A stretch of 64,000 nucleotides of DNA. Origin: M3007 sp037445225 (lineage in GTDB: Bacteria; Bacteroidota; Bacteroidia; Chitinophagales; Saprospiraceae). The notes beneath the pieces were generated by a model that worked only from the letters and a program-made list of their open reading frames with translations, did not search any database and was not told the DNA's origin. Positions 31,910 through 40,845 of this stretch are shown piece by piece (the stretch's first letter is position 1; every line of letters starts with the position of its first letter). The translations under genes and the position numbers were made by a program. The stretch covers positions 1-64,000 of the forward strand of contig JBBIKW010000017.1 of NCBI GenBank assembly GCA_037445225.1. Direction: 5' to 3'.

Positions 31910-32458
31910 CTACTGGGCAACGCAAGGCATATACTCTGGTGGGGGTGCGAGAGGCGGTAGCGCTATCTGTTCCCGCCACCGCCGTTGAAAGGAGGAGATG
32001 GGGCTCTTCAGATATAGTCCAGTAGGCGCAACATATGCCTTGCTTTCCTCCCAAAAAGCTGTCATCAAAAGCAGCCATAAGCGCTCCACTGCGCGATTTA
32101 ACCGCCCATCGCCGCAGAGCATCCGGTGGAGCAGCGGGCGCACGGCGTTTTCAAGGGCAGTCTCTGCACTGTCGGGCAAGCACCAGACGATGAGCGAGTC
32201 GCCTCGTTGCGTACGGTGCACCACATCGTACCATTGGCCTTCGAAGATGAATTCGTCGTCGCCCACCCATTGCATCTGTTGGCGCAAACCGCTCGATGTG
32301 CCTCGGAAGCAGATGAGCACGGCGTCGCCAACGTTCGCAAGGATCCACGCGCGGGCCTGCTGCCGTGCCTGCCATCGCTTCCAGCCGTACCACAGGTAAG
32401 TGCCCGCAAAAGGGGCCAATAGTAGTGCCATCAGACCTATGGCTATCGATGCGCGCAT
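31910..32458 (-). CDS. Small membrane-anchored protein upstream of the TonB receptor
   Basis: A 182-residue protein with one N-terminal hydrophobic segment (IAIGLMALLLAPFAGTYLWY) followed by a basic stretch (GWKRWQARQQARAW). The soluble part (VGDDEFIFEGQWYDVVHRTQ) has a beta-rich look and a Pro-rich end (PPLAPPPEYMPC). No family was recognised. Its place immediately upstream of, and in line with, a TonB receptor suggests an accessory role in the same uptake process. Small membrane proteins of this shape are often found beside metal or haem receptors in Bacteroidota, but that role is inference. Confidence 0.7.
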   Translation of the reverse strand: MRASIAIGLMALLLAPFAGTYLWYGWKRWQARQQARAWILANVGDAVLICFRGTSSGLRQQMQWVGDDEFIFEGQWYDVVHRTQRGDSLIVWCLPDSAETALENAVRPLLHRMLCGDGRLNRAVERLWLLLMTAFWEESKAYVAPTGLYLKSPISSFQRRWREQIALPPLAPPPEYMPCVAQ

Positions 32459-32745
32459 AGTAGAGGAGCAAAAGATGAGGTAAAGTTAAGTCCTCGGAGC
32501 TTTGATGTGCAGCACTCTTTTCAGGAGGGTAGTCGGGCATTTTGCCACTGCCTGTGCTCATCGAGCAGTGTTTTTTTCACGAGCGCATAAAATGCTCGAA
32601 AAAGACAAAGGTTTTGTGTCATTTGCTGTGTGTTTTGTGGAGAGAACCTCCCCTCAGCCCATTTAGCCTGCGAGAATGCGTAGCCTCAGAAGAGATTAAG
32701 GTGCCTCAGATGCTCTGCAAATGGCTAACTAATTTTTTTTCAGAT

Positions 32746-33806
32746 ATGTTTCCAACGTAAAAACGGGGGTTCTCCTCGCAGCGGCAAACCGCTTTTGCGA
32801 TTGTTACTTCCACCTATCCCTCTAAAGCGTGCACCCGAGTCGTCTACAAGGAGCCCAACAACACGGTGCTAACCGATAGGACTATGGACTTTTCCATGGA
32901 AATTCCGGCAAATCTTTGGGTGTTTCCCAGAGGCATAAAGCGAAGTGGAGAGGTAGGCAAGAGTTCTATAGAGTGGGTTTCCAAGTACGGAAGCCTAGGG
33001 GTGAGCTCGTGGGACATCGCTATTGTCGACGGCATGAATGAAAAGGAATTGGTCGCCAACCTGTTGTTTTTGGTGGAGTCCAAATACCCCGCTTTCGACA
33101 AGGAGGGCAACACGAAGGGCATGGCCATCTCCTTGTGGGGGCAATATGCGCTCGACAACTTCGCCACCGTCGCCGAAGCTGTCGAAGAGCTGCGGGAGGG
33201 GAAATTCGTCATAGTCTCCGACTGCATTCCCGGCACGACCAAGTTTACTAAGGTTCTCCTGTCGCTTTCCGATACAACAGGAGATAACGCCATATTCGAA
33301 TATATCGACGGCAAACTGGTCATCCACCGCGATCCTTTCTATATCGTGATGGCGAACGATCCACCCTACGAACAGCAATTGGCTATTGCTAAGTACTGGG
33401 AAAACATCCCGGGCAAAACATTCCTCCTTGACTCCGCCTCCTCGGCCGACCGCTTTATGCGGGCCTCCTTTTCATCAAGGCTATACCTCAAACCGACAAC
33501 ACGCGCGTAGCTATAGCCAGCGTTTTCAGCGTGATAAGAAACTGCTCGGTACCCTATAGATTTGAGATCGGGGGATACCCTAACCTCTCCACCACGATGT
33601 GGCGCGTCGTGGCCGATCACAAGAACTTCGTCTACTATTACGAGCCCTTGTTGACGCCCAATACGTTTTGGGTTGATCTGAAGAAGCTCGATTTCAGTGA
33701 GAATGCGAGCGTGAAGAAATTGGATTTATCCGACTTCAAGACGTACAACGGGGAGACTTCCAGCCAATTGGTGAAGTCAAAGCCGTTTCAGTTTATGGGC
33801 TTGTAG
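32746..33806 (+). pseudogene. Frameshifted choloylglycine hydrolase / penicillin acylase-family gene
   Basis: The translation is recognisable from start to end but falls in three frames. A signal-peptide-like piece (KTGVLLAAAN) is separated by one extra C near 32789 from AFAIVTSTYPSKACTRVVY. There the cysteine codon at 32830-32832 would be the N-terminal nucleophile of this Ntn-hydrolase family. The main frame continues TVLTDRTMDFSMEIPANLWV to DRFMRASF. A missing T in the run at 33469-33472 then moves the rest (FIKAIPQTDNTRVAIASVFS ... WRVVADHKN, LTPNTFWVDLKKLDF) into another frame, ending at 33806. Repairing both sites gives an apparently complete amidase. It is a young pseudogene or contains two sequencing errors. 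Confidence 0.75.
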
Positions 33807-33828
33807 CGGCGCGTCGGCCAGAGGACGG

Positions 33829-35046
33829 CTATTTTTGGGCTTTGCGACGCCGATATTCTTGCTCGATGAGGGCCAGTTCACGCCCTACGTCGCCGGCGAC
33901 CGAGGTGTTTTCCTGAGCGCGCCGGATGAGGTAAGGGATGACATCGAAAACTTGGCCGTAGGGCACGTACTTGGCGGCGCGAAAACCCGCTCGAGCTAAG
34001 TTGAACGTCAAGTGGTCGCTCATGCCGAACAGCTGGCTAAAGAGCACGTGCGGGTGTTGTGGAGAGATGCCGCGCTGGGCCATGCGTTCTATTTGTATTT
34101 GGGCGCTGCGCACGTTGTGGCTGGCATTGCAGACGGCGATGTGTTCGATATGCTCCAAGCAAAAGCTTAGGGCAGTGTCGTAGTGGTCGTCGACGGCTTC
34201 TTTGGTAGGGTGGATAGGGTCGGGGTAGCCCATTTGGGCGGCTCGTTGGCGCTCTTTTTCCATGTAGGCGCCGCGCACCAGCTTAGCGCCGAGGAGAAAG
34301 CCTTCGCGGCGCGAGCGGTCGAAGCTTTCAAAGAGGAAAGCCAGGCGGTCGGTGCGGTACATCTGGAACGTATTGTACACGACGACGCGCTCGCGGTTGT
34401 AGCGCTTCATCATGAGCCAGACCAAATGGTCGATGGTGTCTTGGATCCAGCTTTCTTCCGCATCGACAAAGATGGAGACACCCTTTTGGGCGGCGTGGTA
34501 GCAGATGGTGTCGAGGCGTTTGAGCGCGTTTCGGTATTCGTGCAGCTCTTCTCGCGACAGCAGATGGGCATGCTGGATCCGCTCCAACAGGCCAAATCTG
34601 GCCAGCCCCGTGACCTTGATGCTGACTACCGGAATGTGGGGCGACTGGGCGGCGAAGTCGATGGCGCGCAGGTTTTCGTTCATCGTGCGGTTAAACTCGC
34701 TCTCTTTGGCCTTGCCCTCCACGCCGTAGTCCAGGATGGTCATCACGCGGTGTTGGGCCAAGCGCTCGATGGTGGGCATGCAATTGAGCAAGGAGGTGCC
34801 GCCGACGAACTGCTCGAACAGGGTTTTGCGCACGAGAGTCTCCAACCAAGTAAACTGTTGGCGCATCCCCCACAGCATGATGGGCGTGCTTAGGCGCACT
34901 AAGCGCGGATAGCTCATCAGCCGAAATAGGAGGCGCGCTTTCTTCAGCGCGGTGTCGCTCAGGTGAGCGAAGGCGACCTCGGTGTTGAAGAAGTCTATTG
35001 GAGGGATGAGATACGGCGAGGCAGGGTCGGGTAATTGTGCAGACAT
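33829..35046 (-). CDS. Proline dehydrogenase (monofunctional)
   Basis: A 405-residue FAD enzyme that oxidises proline to pyrroline-5-carboxylate. The barrel motifs are VVSIKVTGLARFGLLER, FVDAEESWIQDTIDHLVW, YNTFQMYRTDRL and LGAKLVRGAYMEKER (R-G-A-Y-x-x-x-E). The C-terminal substrate-binding block has AGFRAAKYVPYG and ends near RAQENTS. No aldehyde-dehydrogenase (PutA) half is attached, so the second step must be done elsewhere. It is the last gene of a tight minus-strand operon, 11 bp behind aroE. Confidence 0.93.
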   Translation of the reverse strand: MSAQLPDPASPYLIPPIDFFNTEVAFAHLSDTALKKARLLFRLMSYPRLVRLSTPIMLWGMRQQFTWLETLVRKTLFEQFVGGTSLLNCMPTIERLAQHRVMTILDYGVEGKAKESEFNRTMNENLRAIDFAAQSPHIPVVSIKVTGLARFGLLERIQHAHLLSREELHEYRNALKRLDTICYHAAQKGVSIFVDAEESWIQDTIDHLVWLMMKRYNRERVVVYNTFQMYRTDRLAFLFESFDRSRREGFLLGAKLVRGAYMEKERQRAAQMGYPDPIHPTKEAVDDHYDTALSFCLEHIEHIAVCNASHNVRSAQIQIERMAQRGISPQHPHVLFSQLFGMSDHLTFNLARAGFRAAKYVPYGQVFDVIPYLIRRAQENTSVAGDVGRELALIEQEYRRRKAQK

Positions 35047-35057
35047 GAGACAATGTG

Positions 35058-35846
35058 CTACGACGATGCGAGTGTGGGAAGGGCCGTTCGCCAGATAGCC
35101 CAGGCGGCTTCTGCCTGCCGGAACAACATTTCTAAGCCGTTGGTCGCGCGAGCTCCCTGGCTTTTGGCACCCCGCAAAAGTAAGGTTTCCGCGGGGTTGT
35201 AGATGAGGTCAAATACCCAATGCCTTGCCCTTAGGTGGTGCAAAGGCAAAGGTGGGCACTCATCGATGTCGGGATACATACCCACTGGGGTGGTGTTGAC
35301 TATCAAGGCGACGCGCTCCCATAGATGTGGGGCGTCGAGGTCGCGGTAATTGAGGCCGTCTGAGGTTTTCGGATAGCGCGATACGAACCGATAAGCGATG
35401 CCAAGCTGGCGAAGTGCATAGGCTACTGCCTGAGCACTGCCGCCTGTGCCTAAGATGAGGGCTTCGGCATTGCGCCAAGAGGAGAGGGAAGCGCCTTCTG
35501 CTTGCAGCCAAGCCAGCAGGGCTTGGCGAAAGCCCTCGGCGTCGGTGTTGTATCCGCTTAGAGAGCCATCCGGCAGAACTACTACGGTGTTGACGGCGCC
35601 GATGGTCTGAGCCACGGGGTCGAGTCGATGCAGGTAGGGCACGATGGCCTGTTTGTGCGGGATCGTTACATTGAAACCTATCAGGTGCGGGTGCTGCGCA
35701 AGCCATTGGGGCAACGCGCGCAGGTCGGGCAGAGGAAACAGCGCATATTCGACGCCTTGAATGCCTTCGCGGGCAAATTTCTCTGAAAAGTAGCGCTGAG
35801 AAAACGAGTGTCCTAACGGGTATCCAATAAGTCCTAACAGATACAT
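35058..35846 (-). CDS. aroE: Shikimate dehydrogenase
   Basis: A 262-residue NADPH enzyme of the shikimate pathway that reduces 3-dehydroshikimate. The substrate site shows IGYPLGHSFSQ (S-x-S-type shikimate binding), NVTIPHKQAI with the catalytic Lys, and GAVNTVV. The nucleotide-binding loop is LGTGGSAQAVAYAL, and the C-terminal block is GLEMLFRQAEAAW. The ATG at 35846 (MYLLGLIGYPLG) lies 5 bp after the stop of the PorE-like gene, so the two are co-transcribed. Confidence 0.95.
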   Translation of the reverse strand: MYLLGLIGYPLGHSFSQRYFSEKFAREGIQGVEYALFPLPDLRALPQWLAQHPHLIGFNVTIPHKQAIVPYLHRLDPVAQTIGAVNTVVVLPDGSLSGYNTDAEGFRQALLAWLQAEGASLSSWRNAEALILGTGGSAQAVAYALRQLGIAYRFVSRYPKTSDGLNYRDLDAPHLWERVALIVNTTPVGMYPDIDECPPLPLHHLRARHWVFDLIYNPAETLLLRGAKSQGARATNGLEMLFRQAEAAWAIWRTALPTLASS

Positions 35847-35851
35847 GCGAC

Positions 35852-37882
35852 CTATTCGACGATGCGGAAGGTGGTGCGCCGGTTGGCTTGATGTTCGGCT
35901 TCGGTGCAGCGGTTGCACGGGCAGTTGACTGCTGGTTGGCTTTCGCCATAGCCTACGGCGGTGAGGCGCGCTGGGTCGACACCTCGAGCGATGAGGTAGT
36001 CGACGGCGCTTTGGGCGCGTTTTTGCGAGAGCGTTTGGTTGTAGGCGTTGTCGCCGCGGCAGTCGGTGTGGCTGCCCAACTGGATGCGGATGTTGGGATT
36101 GCGCAGCAACATTTCAGCCAACCGATTGAGGGCGGGCTCAGCGTCGGGGCGGATGTCCCACTTGTCGAAATCGTAGTAGATGTCTTCCAGCACGATCTCG
36201 CGGTCGCGAAAGACCTTGTCCAAAACGATTTCCACCTCGTACACCTGCACCGGGTTGGCGCTATCGCGCGGGATGCCGCGCGTGCTGAAGGCCGTGCCGT
36301 TGGTGAGGTATCCCTCTTTAGAGGCGCTGAAGGCATAGTCGGTATCTTCCATGACTTCCAGTCGGAACAGGCCGTCTTCGCCGACGCCAACGAGCATTTT
36401 TTTGTCGCGAAAAGCGATGTCCACTTGGGCGCCCGGCAAGGGCTTTCGCCCTAACACAGGGCTATTGGGGTTGTTAGGGTCTGCCAAGATTTTTTCCAAG
36501 ACATACCCTTCTAGTAGAATTTTAAAGGTGATGGGCTTTCCAACGGTAGCGGTATCGGGTGGCGTTGGTTTGGGCAGTGGGACGCGCTGCTCGAAGTAGT
36601 AGATGTCGTCGCCGCCTCGACCTCCGGGGCGGTTAGAGGTGAAGAAGCCCGATAGGAGGAGGTCGCCGGGTCGAGGGGGCTGGTGCAGTGGTTTTTGGGG
36701 GATGGCGATCAGGGCGAAGTCGTCGGCTCCGCTGTTGAGGGGCGGCTTAAGGTTCTGTGGGGTAGCCCAGGTGTTTGCGCCCATCTTGAACGTGCGGAAG
36801 AGGTCTAAGCCGCCCATGCCGGGCAGGCCGTCGGAGGCAAAGTAGAGGGTATCGCCGCAGAAGCTGGGAAAGACTTCGTTGCCGGTGGTGTTGATGTTGC
36901 GCCCTAACGGTTGCGGCTCCTCCCATCCCTCCTCTGCCTGGTCGCTGCGGCGCATCATCCACAGGTCGTAACCGCCCCAACCGTCGGGGTCGTTGCAGGC
37001 AAACACGAGCGTTCGACCATCAGCCGATAGGGCCGGATGCATATAGTTGACGCGCTCCTTTTGGAAGGGCAAGGGGCGGGGTTCATCCCAGCCGCCGTTT
37101 AGCCGGTTGGCGACGTAGATCTTGCAATACCTGTCGTCGCCTTTTTGGGCGTTTACCGCCCGCGCGAAGTAGACCTCTGTGAAATTTTTGTTGAAGACAA
37201 CCGAACCTTCGTTGCCGGGGGTGTTCAACTGGGCATCGAAGGGCTGTGCCCCCAATGCTTCGGGGTCAGCGATGAACAGGTCCATGAAAGCGTTGCCTGT
37301 CCAGGCATAGCTCTTTTTGTTCTTGCTCGAAGGACGGTCGCTGCTAAAGACGATGCGCCCATCGGCGTAGAGGGCAGGGGCGAAGTCGTTTTGCGGGCTG
37401 TTAAACGGGACGGGCTGTACGCTCCAGCCGCTCTCCTCGGCTATGGCCAGCCACCCCAATGCTACATCGCAGGCATTCATCTCCTTGCGATACTCGTAGG
37501 GGCTTCCAATCTCGATGCTCAGGTTGCGAAAGGCTTCCTTGGCCTCTGCATAGCGCTCTAAGCGCTTGAGCATGTAGGCCTGACCCTTGAGGGCCTCTGG
37601 GCCGTAGTTGTTTTGATAGGCCAATCCGTACCACCGATGAGCAGCGGCGTAGTTGCCCATATGCCGATACGCTTCAGCGATGCGATAGGCCGCTTGGCCT
37701 TTTTCCGTGCGGCTCCTTGCCCGTTCGAAGTCGCGCTGCAACATGGGTATGGCTACGGCGTATTGCTTTCGCTCGAAAGCCGTGAAGCCGTCTTTTATCG
37801 GCGCTGTAGACGTACAGCGGTATCCCCCGAGAAATGCTGAGAGGAGCACTGCTGTCCAAATTAGGTATTCACTCTTCCTCAT
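35852..37882 (-). CDS. PorE-like OmpA-family lipoprotein with TPR and beta-propeller domains
   Basis: A 676-residue protein. After a hydrophobic leader ending in Cys (LLSAFLGGYRC, a poor lipobox), TPR helices span about residues 30-140 (YAVAIPMLQRDFERA, AYRIAEAYRHMGNYAAAHRW). A WD40/PD40-type propeller follows (ALYADGRIVFSSDR, FPSFCGDTLYFASDG), then a carboxypeptidase-regulatory-like fold (PLPGAQVDIAFRD). A C-terminal OmpA peptidoglycan-binding domain ends it (YDFDKWDIRPDAEPAL, LGSHTDCRGDNAYNQTLSQK). This TPR-propeller-CRD-OmpA order is that of PorE, a T9SS component that ties the machine to peptidoglycan. Related OmpA proteins share the order, so the role is inferred. It is the first gene of the porE-like/aroE/proline dehydrogenase operon. 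Confidence 0.82.
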   Translation of the reverse strand: MRKSEYLIWTAVLLSAFLGGYRCTSTAPIKDGFTAFERKQYAVAIPMLQRDFERARSRTEKGQAAYRIAEAYRHMGNYAAAHRWYGLAYQNNYGPEALKGQAYMLKRLERYAEAKEAFRNLSIEIGSPYEYRKEMNACDVALGWLAIAEESGWSVQPVPFNSPQNDFAPALYADGRIVFSSDRPSSKNKKSYAWTGNAFMDLFIADPEALGAQPFDAQLNTPGNEGSVVFNKNFTEVYFARAVNAQKGDDRYCKIYVANRLNGGWDEPRPLPFQKERVNYMHPALSADGRTLVFACNDPDGWGGYDLWMMRRSDQAEEGWEEPQPLGRNINTTGNEVFPSFCGDTLYFASDGLPGMGGLDLFRTFKMGANTWATPQNLKPPLNSGADDFALIAIPQKPLHQPPRPGDLLLSGFFTSNRPGGRGGDDIYYFEQRVPLPKPTPPDTATVGKPITFKILLEGYVLEKILADPNNPNSPVLGRKPLPGAQVDIAFRDKKMLVGVGEDGLFRLEVMEDTDYAFSASKEGYLTNGTAFSTRGIPRDSANPVQVYEVEIVLDKVFRDREIVLEDIYYDFDKWDIRPDAEPALNRLAEMLLRNPNIRIQLGSHTDCRGDNAYNQTLSQKRAQSAVDYLIARGVDPARLTAVGYGESQPAVNCPCNRCTEAEHQANRRTTFRIVE

Positions 37883-37995
37883 AGTGTGTGAAAAAGAAAA
37901 AGACGCTACTGCTTGCGTAACGGCTTGAGTGGGGATCTTGTTTTGTCGGACTGAAACTCCGCTAAGCAGATATGCTCAGCTCCTCGTTGGCGCTC

Positions 37996-38003
37996 TACCT
38001 TTG
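37996..38003 (+). promoter_or_regulatory. Candidate -7 element (TACCTTTG)
   Basis: It lies 26 bp upstream of the ATG at 38029 and supports that start over an in-frame ATG at 37972, which would precede the transcription start. No -33 TTG at normal spacing. Confidence 0.45.
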
Positions 38004-38028
38004 CTCCCGTTTTGACCCATCTGCTGTC

Positions 38029-39372
38029 ATGAAGAAAGTATTGGTATTGGGCGCAGGCCGTTCGGCGACGGCGCTCATTGAGTATCTGTTGGGGGCGGCC
38101 CAAGAGGACGATTTCGCCGTGGTAGTGGCTGATGCCCAGTTGGCGCTGGCTCAACAAAAGGTAGGCGCTCATCCGCGAGGGGAGGCGGTGGCTTTGGATG
38201 CGACACGGGCGTTGGAGCGCCGCGCGTTGGTTGGGGGTAGCGAGGTGGTGGTCTCTCTGTTACCGCCAGCGCTCCACGTGGAGGTGGCGCGCGACTGTTT
38301 GGCTTTGGGCAGGCACCTCATTACCGCCAGTTATGTCTCGGAAGACCTGCGCGCTATGGATGCCGAAGTGAAGCGCCGGGGGTTGGTGTTCATGAACGAG
38401 CTAGGGCTCGACCCCGGCATTGACCACATGAGCGCTGTCCAACGCATCCGGCACATTCGCCAGCGCGGAGGCCGCCTTACCGCCTTCTACTCTTCTACAG
38501 GTGGGCTGGTCGCACCGGAAAGCGATGACAACCCTTGGCACTACAAGTTCAGCTGGAACCCTCGAAACGTCGTCCTCGCCGGTCAGGGTACGGCTCGGTA
38601 TTTGGAAAAAGGAAAGATCCGACTGGTGCCGTATTGTCGGCTCTTCCAGCAGGTACGCCGTATTCAAGTGCCCGGCTTAGGCGAATGGGAGGTATACGCC
38701 AACCGCGACTCGCTCGCGTATCGAGTTGCCTACGGATTGCAGGAGGTGGACTCCCTCTTCCGCGGCACCATTCGGCACAGCGGTTTTTGCCGCGCGTGGA
38801 ATGCTTTGGTGCACTTAGGGCTTACCGATGCCCACGTCAGTGTGCCGGATAGCGAACGGCTCACTTACGCCGAGCTGGTAGAGGCGTGCTTGAGCGATGG
38901 GCCGCCTTCGGGTCTTCCGCTTCCGCAGCGCGTGGCCCAGTTCCTGCAGGTCGAGCCCAACGACCTCATTGTGCAGCAGCTGGCTTGGTTAGGGCTGTTT
39001 GAGCCCCAGCCCATTGGTCTGCCCAACGCTTCTCCCGCACTTGCTTTGGAGCAACTGCTGTTAGAAAAATGGGCGATGAAGCCGACCGACCGAGACATGA
39101 TTATTATGCAGCACATCTTTGAGTTCTGCACGTCGGAAGGACAACCGCGCCGCTTAACTTCGACGCTGGTGGCGAAGGGCGACGACGCCACCCATACGGC
39201 GATGGCGCGCTTAGTGGGTTGGCCAGCCGGCATTTTTGCGCGCCACCTCCTCCGGGGCGAACATGCTCCTACTGGGGTACAGATCCCTGTAGCGCCACAA
39301 GTGTATGAGCCCATCCTGGCCGAGTTGGAGCGCTTGGGAGTGATCTTCCAAGAGGAGGAGGCAGCGCTGTAA
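38029..39372 (+). CDS. Saccharopine dehydrogenase-family protein
   Basis: A 447-residue oxidoreductase. The N-terminal Rossmann fold shows KKVLVLGAGRSATALIEYLL, and the dehydrogenase core follows (LLPPALHVEVARDCLALGRH, NELGLDPGIDHMSA). The C-terminal saccharopine-reductase domain has GLVAPESDDNPWHYKFSWNP. These match saccharopine reductase/LYS9-type enzymes and the dehydrogenase half of animal AASS. It is a likely step in lysine breakdown through saccharopine, though no lysine-ketoglutarate reductase gene is visible nearby. It converges on lpd with 7 bp between stops. Confidence 0.88.
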   Translation: MKKVLVLGAGRSATALIEYLLGAAQEDDFAVVVADAQLALAQQKVGAHPRGEAVALDATRALERRALVGGSEVVVSLLPPALHVEVARDCLALGRHLITASYVSEDLRAMDAEVKRRGLVFMNELGLDPGIDHMSAVQRIRHIRQRGGRLTAFYSSTGGLVAPESDDNPWHYKFSWNPRNVVLAGQGTARYLEKGKIRLVPYCRLFQQVRRIQVPGLGEWEVYANRDSLAYRVAYGLQEVDSLFRGTIRHSGFCRAWNALVHLGLTDAHVSVPDSERLTYAELVEACLSDGPPSGLPLPQRVAQFLQVEPNDLIVQQLAWLGLFEPQPIGLPNASPALALEQLLLEKWAMKPTDRDMIIMQHIFEFCTSEGQPRRLTSTLVAKGDDATHTAMARLVGWPAGIFARHLLRGEHAPTGVQIPVAPQVYEPILAELERLGVIFQEEEAAL

Positions 39373-39379
39373 AGCGCGG

Positions 39380-40780
39380 CTACAGGTGTATCACCTCTCC
39401 GTAGGCCGCTGCTGTAGCTTCCATGATGGCCTCGCTCATGGTGGGGTGGGGGTGCACCGATTTGAGGATCTCGTGTCCAGTAGTTTCGAGCTTGCGGGCA
39501 GCTACCACTTCGGCGATCATCTCTGTGACGTTAGCCCCGATGAGGTGCGCGCCCAGCCACTCGCCGTATTTTTTATCGAAGATGACCTTTACAAATCCCT
39601 CGGGTGCGCCCGCTGCTTTGGCTTTGCCGGACGCCGTGAAAGGGAACTTGCCCACTAATACCTCGTAGCCGGCCTCTTTTGCCGCCGCTTCGGTGTAGCC
39701 TACTGAGGCAATTTCGGGCGAGCAATAGGTACAGCTGGGGATATTGTTGTAATCGAGGGGTTCCGGATTAAGACCGGCGATCTTTTCCACACAAGTAATC
39801 CCTTCGGCACTGGCTACGTGGGCCAACGCTTGGGTGGGCAGCACGTCGCCAATGGCGTATATGCCGGGCACGTTGGTGCGGTAGTATTCGTCTACGCGGA
39901 TGTATCCGCGGTCGGTGGCGATACCTAGGGCTTCTAAGCCAATGTTTTCGGTGTTGGGCGTCACGCCGGCGGCGCTCAGCACCATGTCGCAAGCGATCGT
40001 CTCGGTAGTGCCGTCTTCGCGATTTTTAATGTGTACCTTGACCTCCTTGCCGGCAGTGTCGACGCTCTCTACGCTCCAGCCAGCATAGATCTTCATGCCC
40101 TTTTTGGCGTATATCTTGGCCAACTCTTTCGACACGTCGGCATCTTCGCGCGGCACCAGCCCTTGCTCGAGAAACTCGACGATAGTGACCTGTGTGCCGA
40201 TGGTGTGGTAAAAGTAGCCGAATTCTACCCCAATAGCGCCGGCACCCACTACTACCATGCGCCTGGGTTGTTCCTCCAACGACATAGCGCGCCGGTATTC
40301 AATCACCTTCTTGCCATCGATGGGCAGGTTGGGCAGCTCTTTTGCGCGCCCCCCTGTGGCGATGATGATGTGCTTGGCGGTGTATTCTTTCTCTTTGCCG
40401 TCGGCTTCGCGGACGACGACCTTTGGCCCGGCTGCAAGCCTTCCGACACCGTTGATGACGGTGATCTTGTTCTTTTTCATCAGGAACTGCACGCCCTTGC
40501 TCATCCCTTCGGCTACGCTTCGGCTGCGCTTGATCATGGCGGCAAAGTCGGCTTGGCTTTTGCCCTCAATGTGGATGCCGTAGTCTTCGGAATGCTGCAA
40601 GTACTCGAAGACCTGAGCGCTTTTGAGAAGCGCTTTGGTCGGGATACATCCCCAGTTGAGGCAAATGCCGCCGAGGCTTTCGCGCTCGACGATGGCGGTA
40701 TTCATTCCTAATTGCGAGGCGCGTATGGCGGCTACGTATCCGCCCGGACCGCTGCCGATAACGATAAGGTCGAAGTTCAT
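39380..40780 (-). CDS. lpdA: Dihydrolipoyl dehydrogenase (E3)
   Basis: A 466-residue flavoprotein disulphide reductase that reoxidises the lipoyl groups of 2-oxo-acid dehydrogenase and glycine-cleavage complexes. It shows FAD-binding IGSGPGGYVAAIRASQLG, the redox-active disulphide C40/C45 in GGICLNWGC, NAD-binding VVGAGAIGVEFGYF, the second FAD motif YAIGDVL, and the C-terminal dimer-interface HPHPTMSEA with the catalytic His. The ATG at 40780 is set by similarity and by a -7 box at 40823-40830. It lies 65 bp behind the MFS gene and may have its own promoter. Confidence 0.97.
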   Translation of the reverse strand: MNFDLIVIGSGPGGYVAAIRASQLGMNTAIVERESLGGICLNWGCIPTKALLKSAQVFEYLQHSEDYGIHIEGKSQADFAAMIKRSRSVAEGMSKGVQFLMKKNKITVINGVGRLAAGPKVVVREADGKEKEYTAKHIIIATGGRAKELPNLPIDGKKVIEYRRAMSLEEQPRRMVVVGAGAIGVEFGYFYHTIGTQVTIVEFLEQGLVPREDADVSKELAKIYAKKGMKIYAGWSVESVDTAGKEVKVHIKNREDGTTETIACDMVLSAAGVTPNTENIGLEALGIATDRGYIRVDEYYRTNVPGIYAIGDVLPTQALAHVASAEGITCVEKIAGLNPEPLDYNNIPSCTYCSPEIASVGYTEAAAKEAGYEVLVGKFPFTASGKAKAAGAPEGFVKVIFDKKYGEWLGAHLIGANVTEMIAEVVAARKLETTGHEILKSVHPHPTMSEAIMEATAAAYGEVIHL

Positions 40781-40822
40781 GTGTGTATGGCGTAAAGGAT
40801 GAAGTTCGTCTAGCTGCGACGG

Positions 40823-40830
40823 CAAAGGTA
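40823..40830 (-). promoter_or_regulatory. Candidate -7 element of an lpdA promoter
   Basis: TACCTTTG on the minus strand, 42 bp upstream of the lpdA ATG, in the gap behind the MFS gene. A TTT about 17-20 bp upstream is a weak -33. Confidence 0.45.
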
Positions 40831-40845
40831 GCCATGCCTCGGCGT

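Noticed and set aside
34183..34893. A 236-codon plus-strand open frame
   Set aside because: Antisense to proline dehydrogenase, with no motif of its own.
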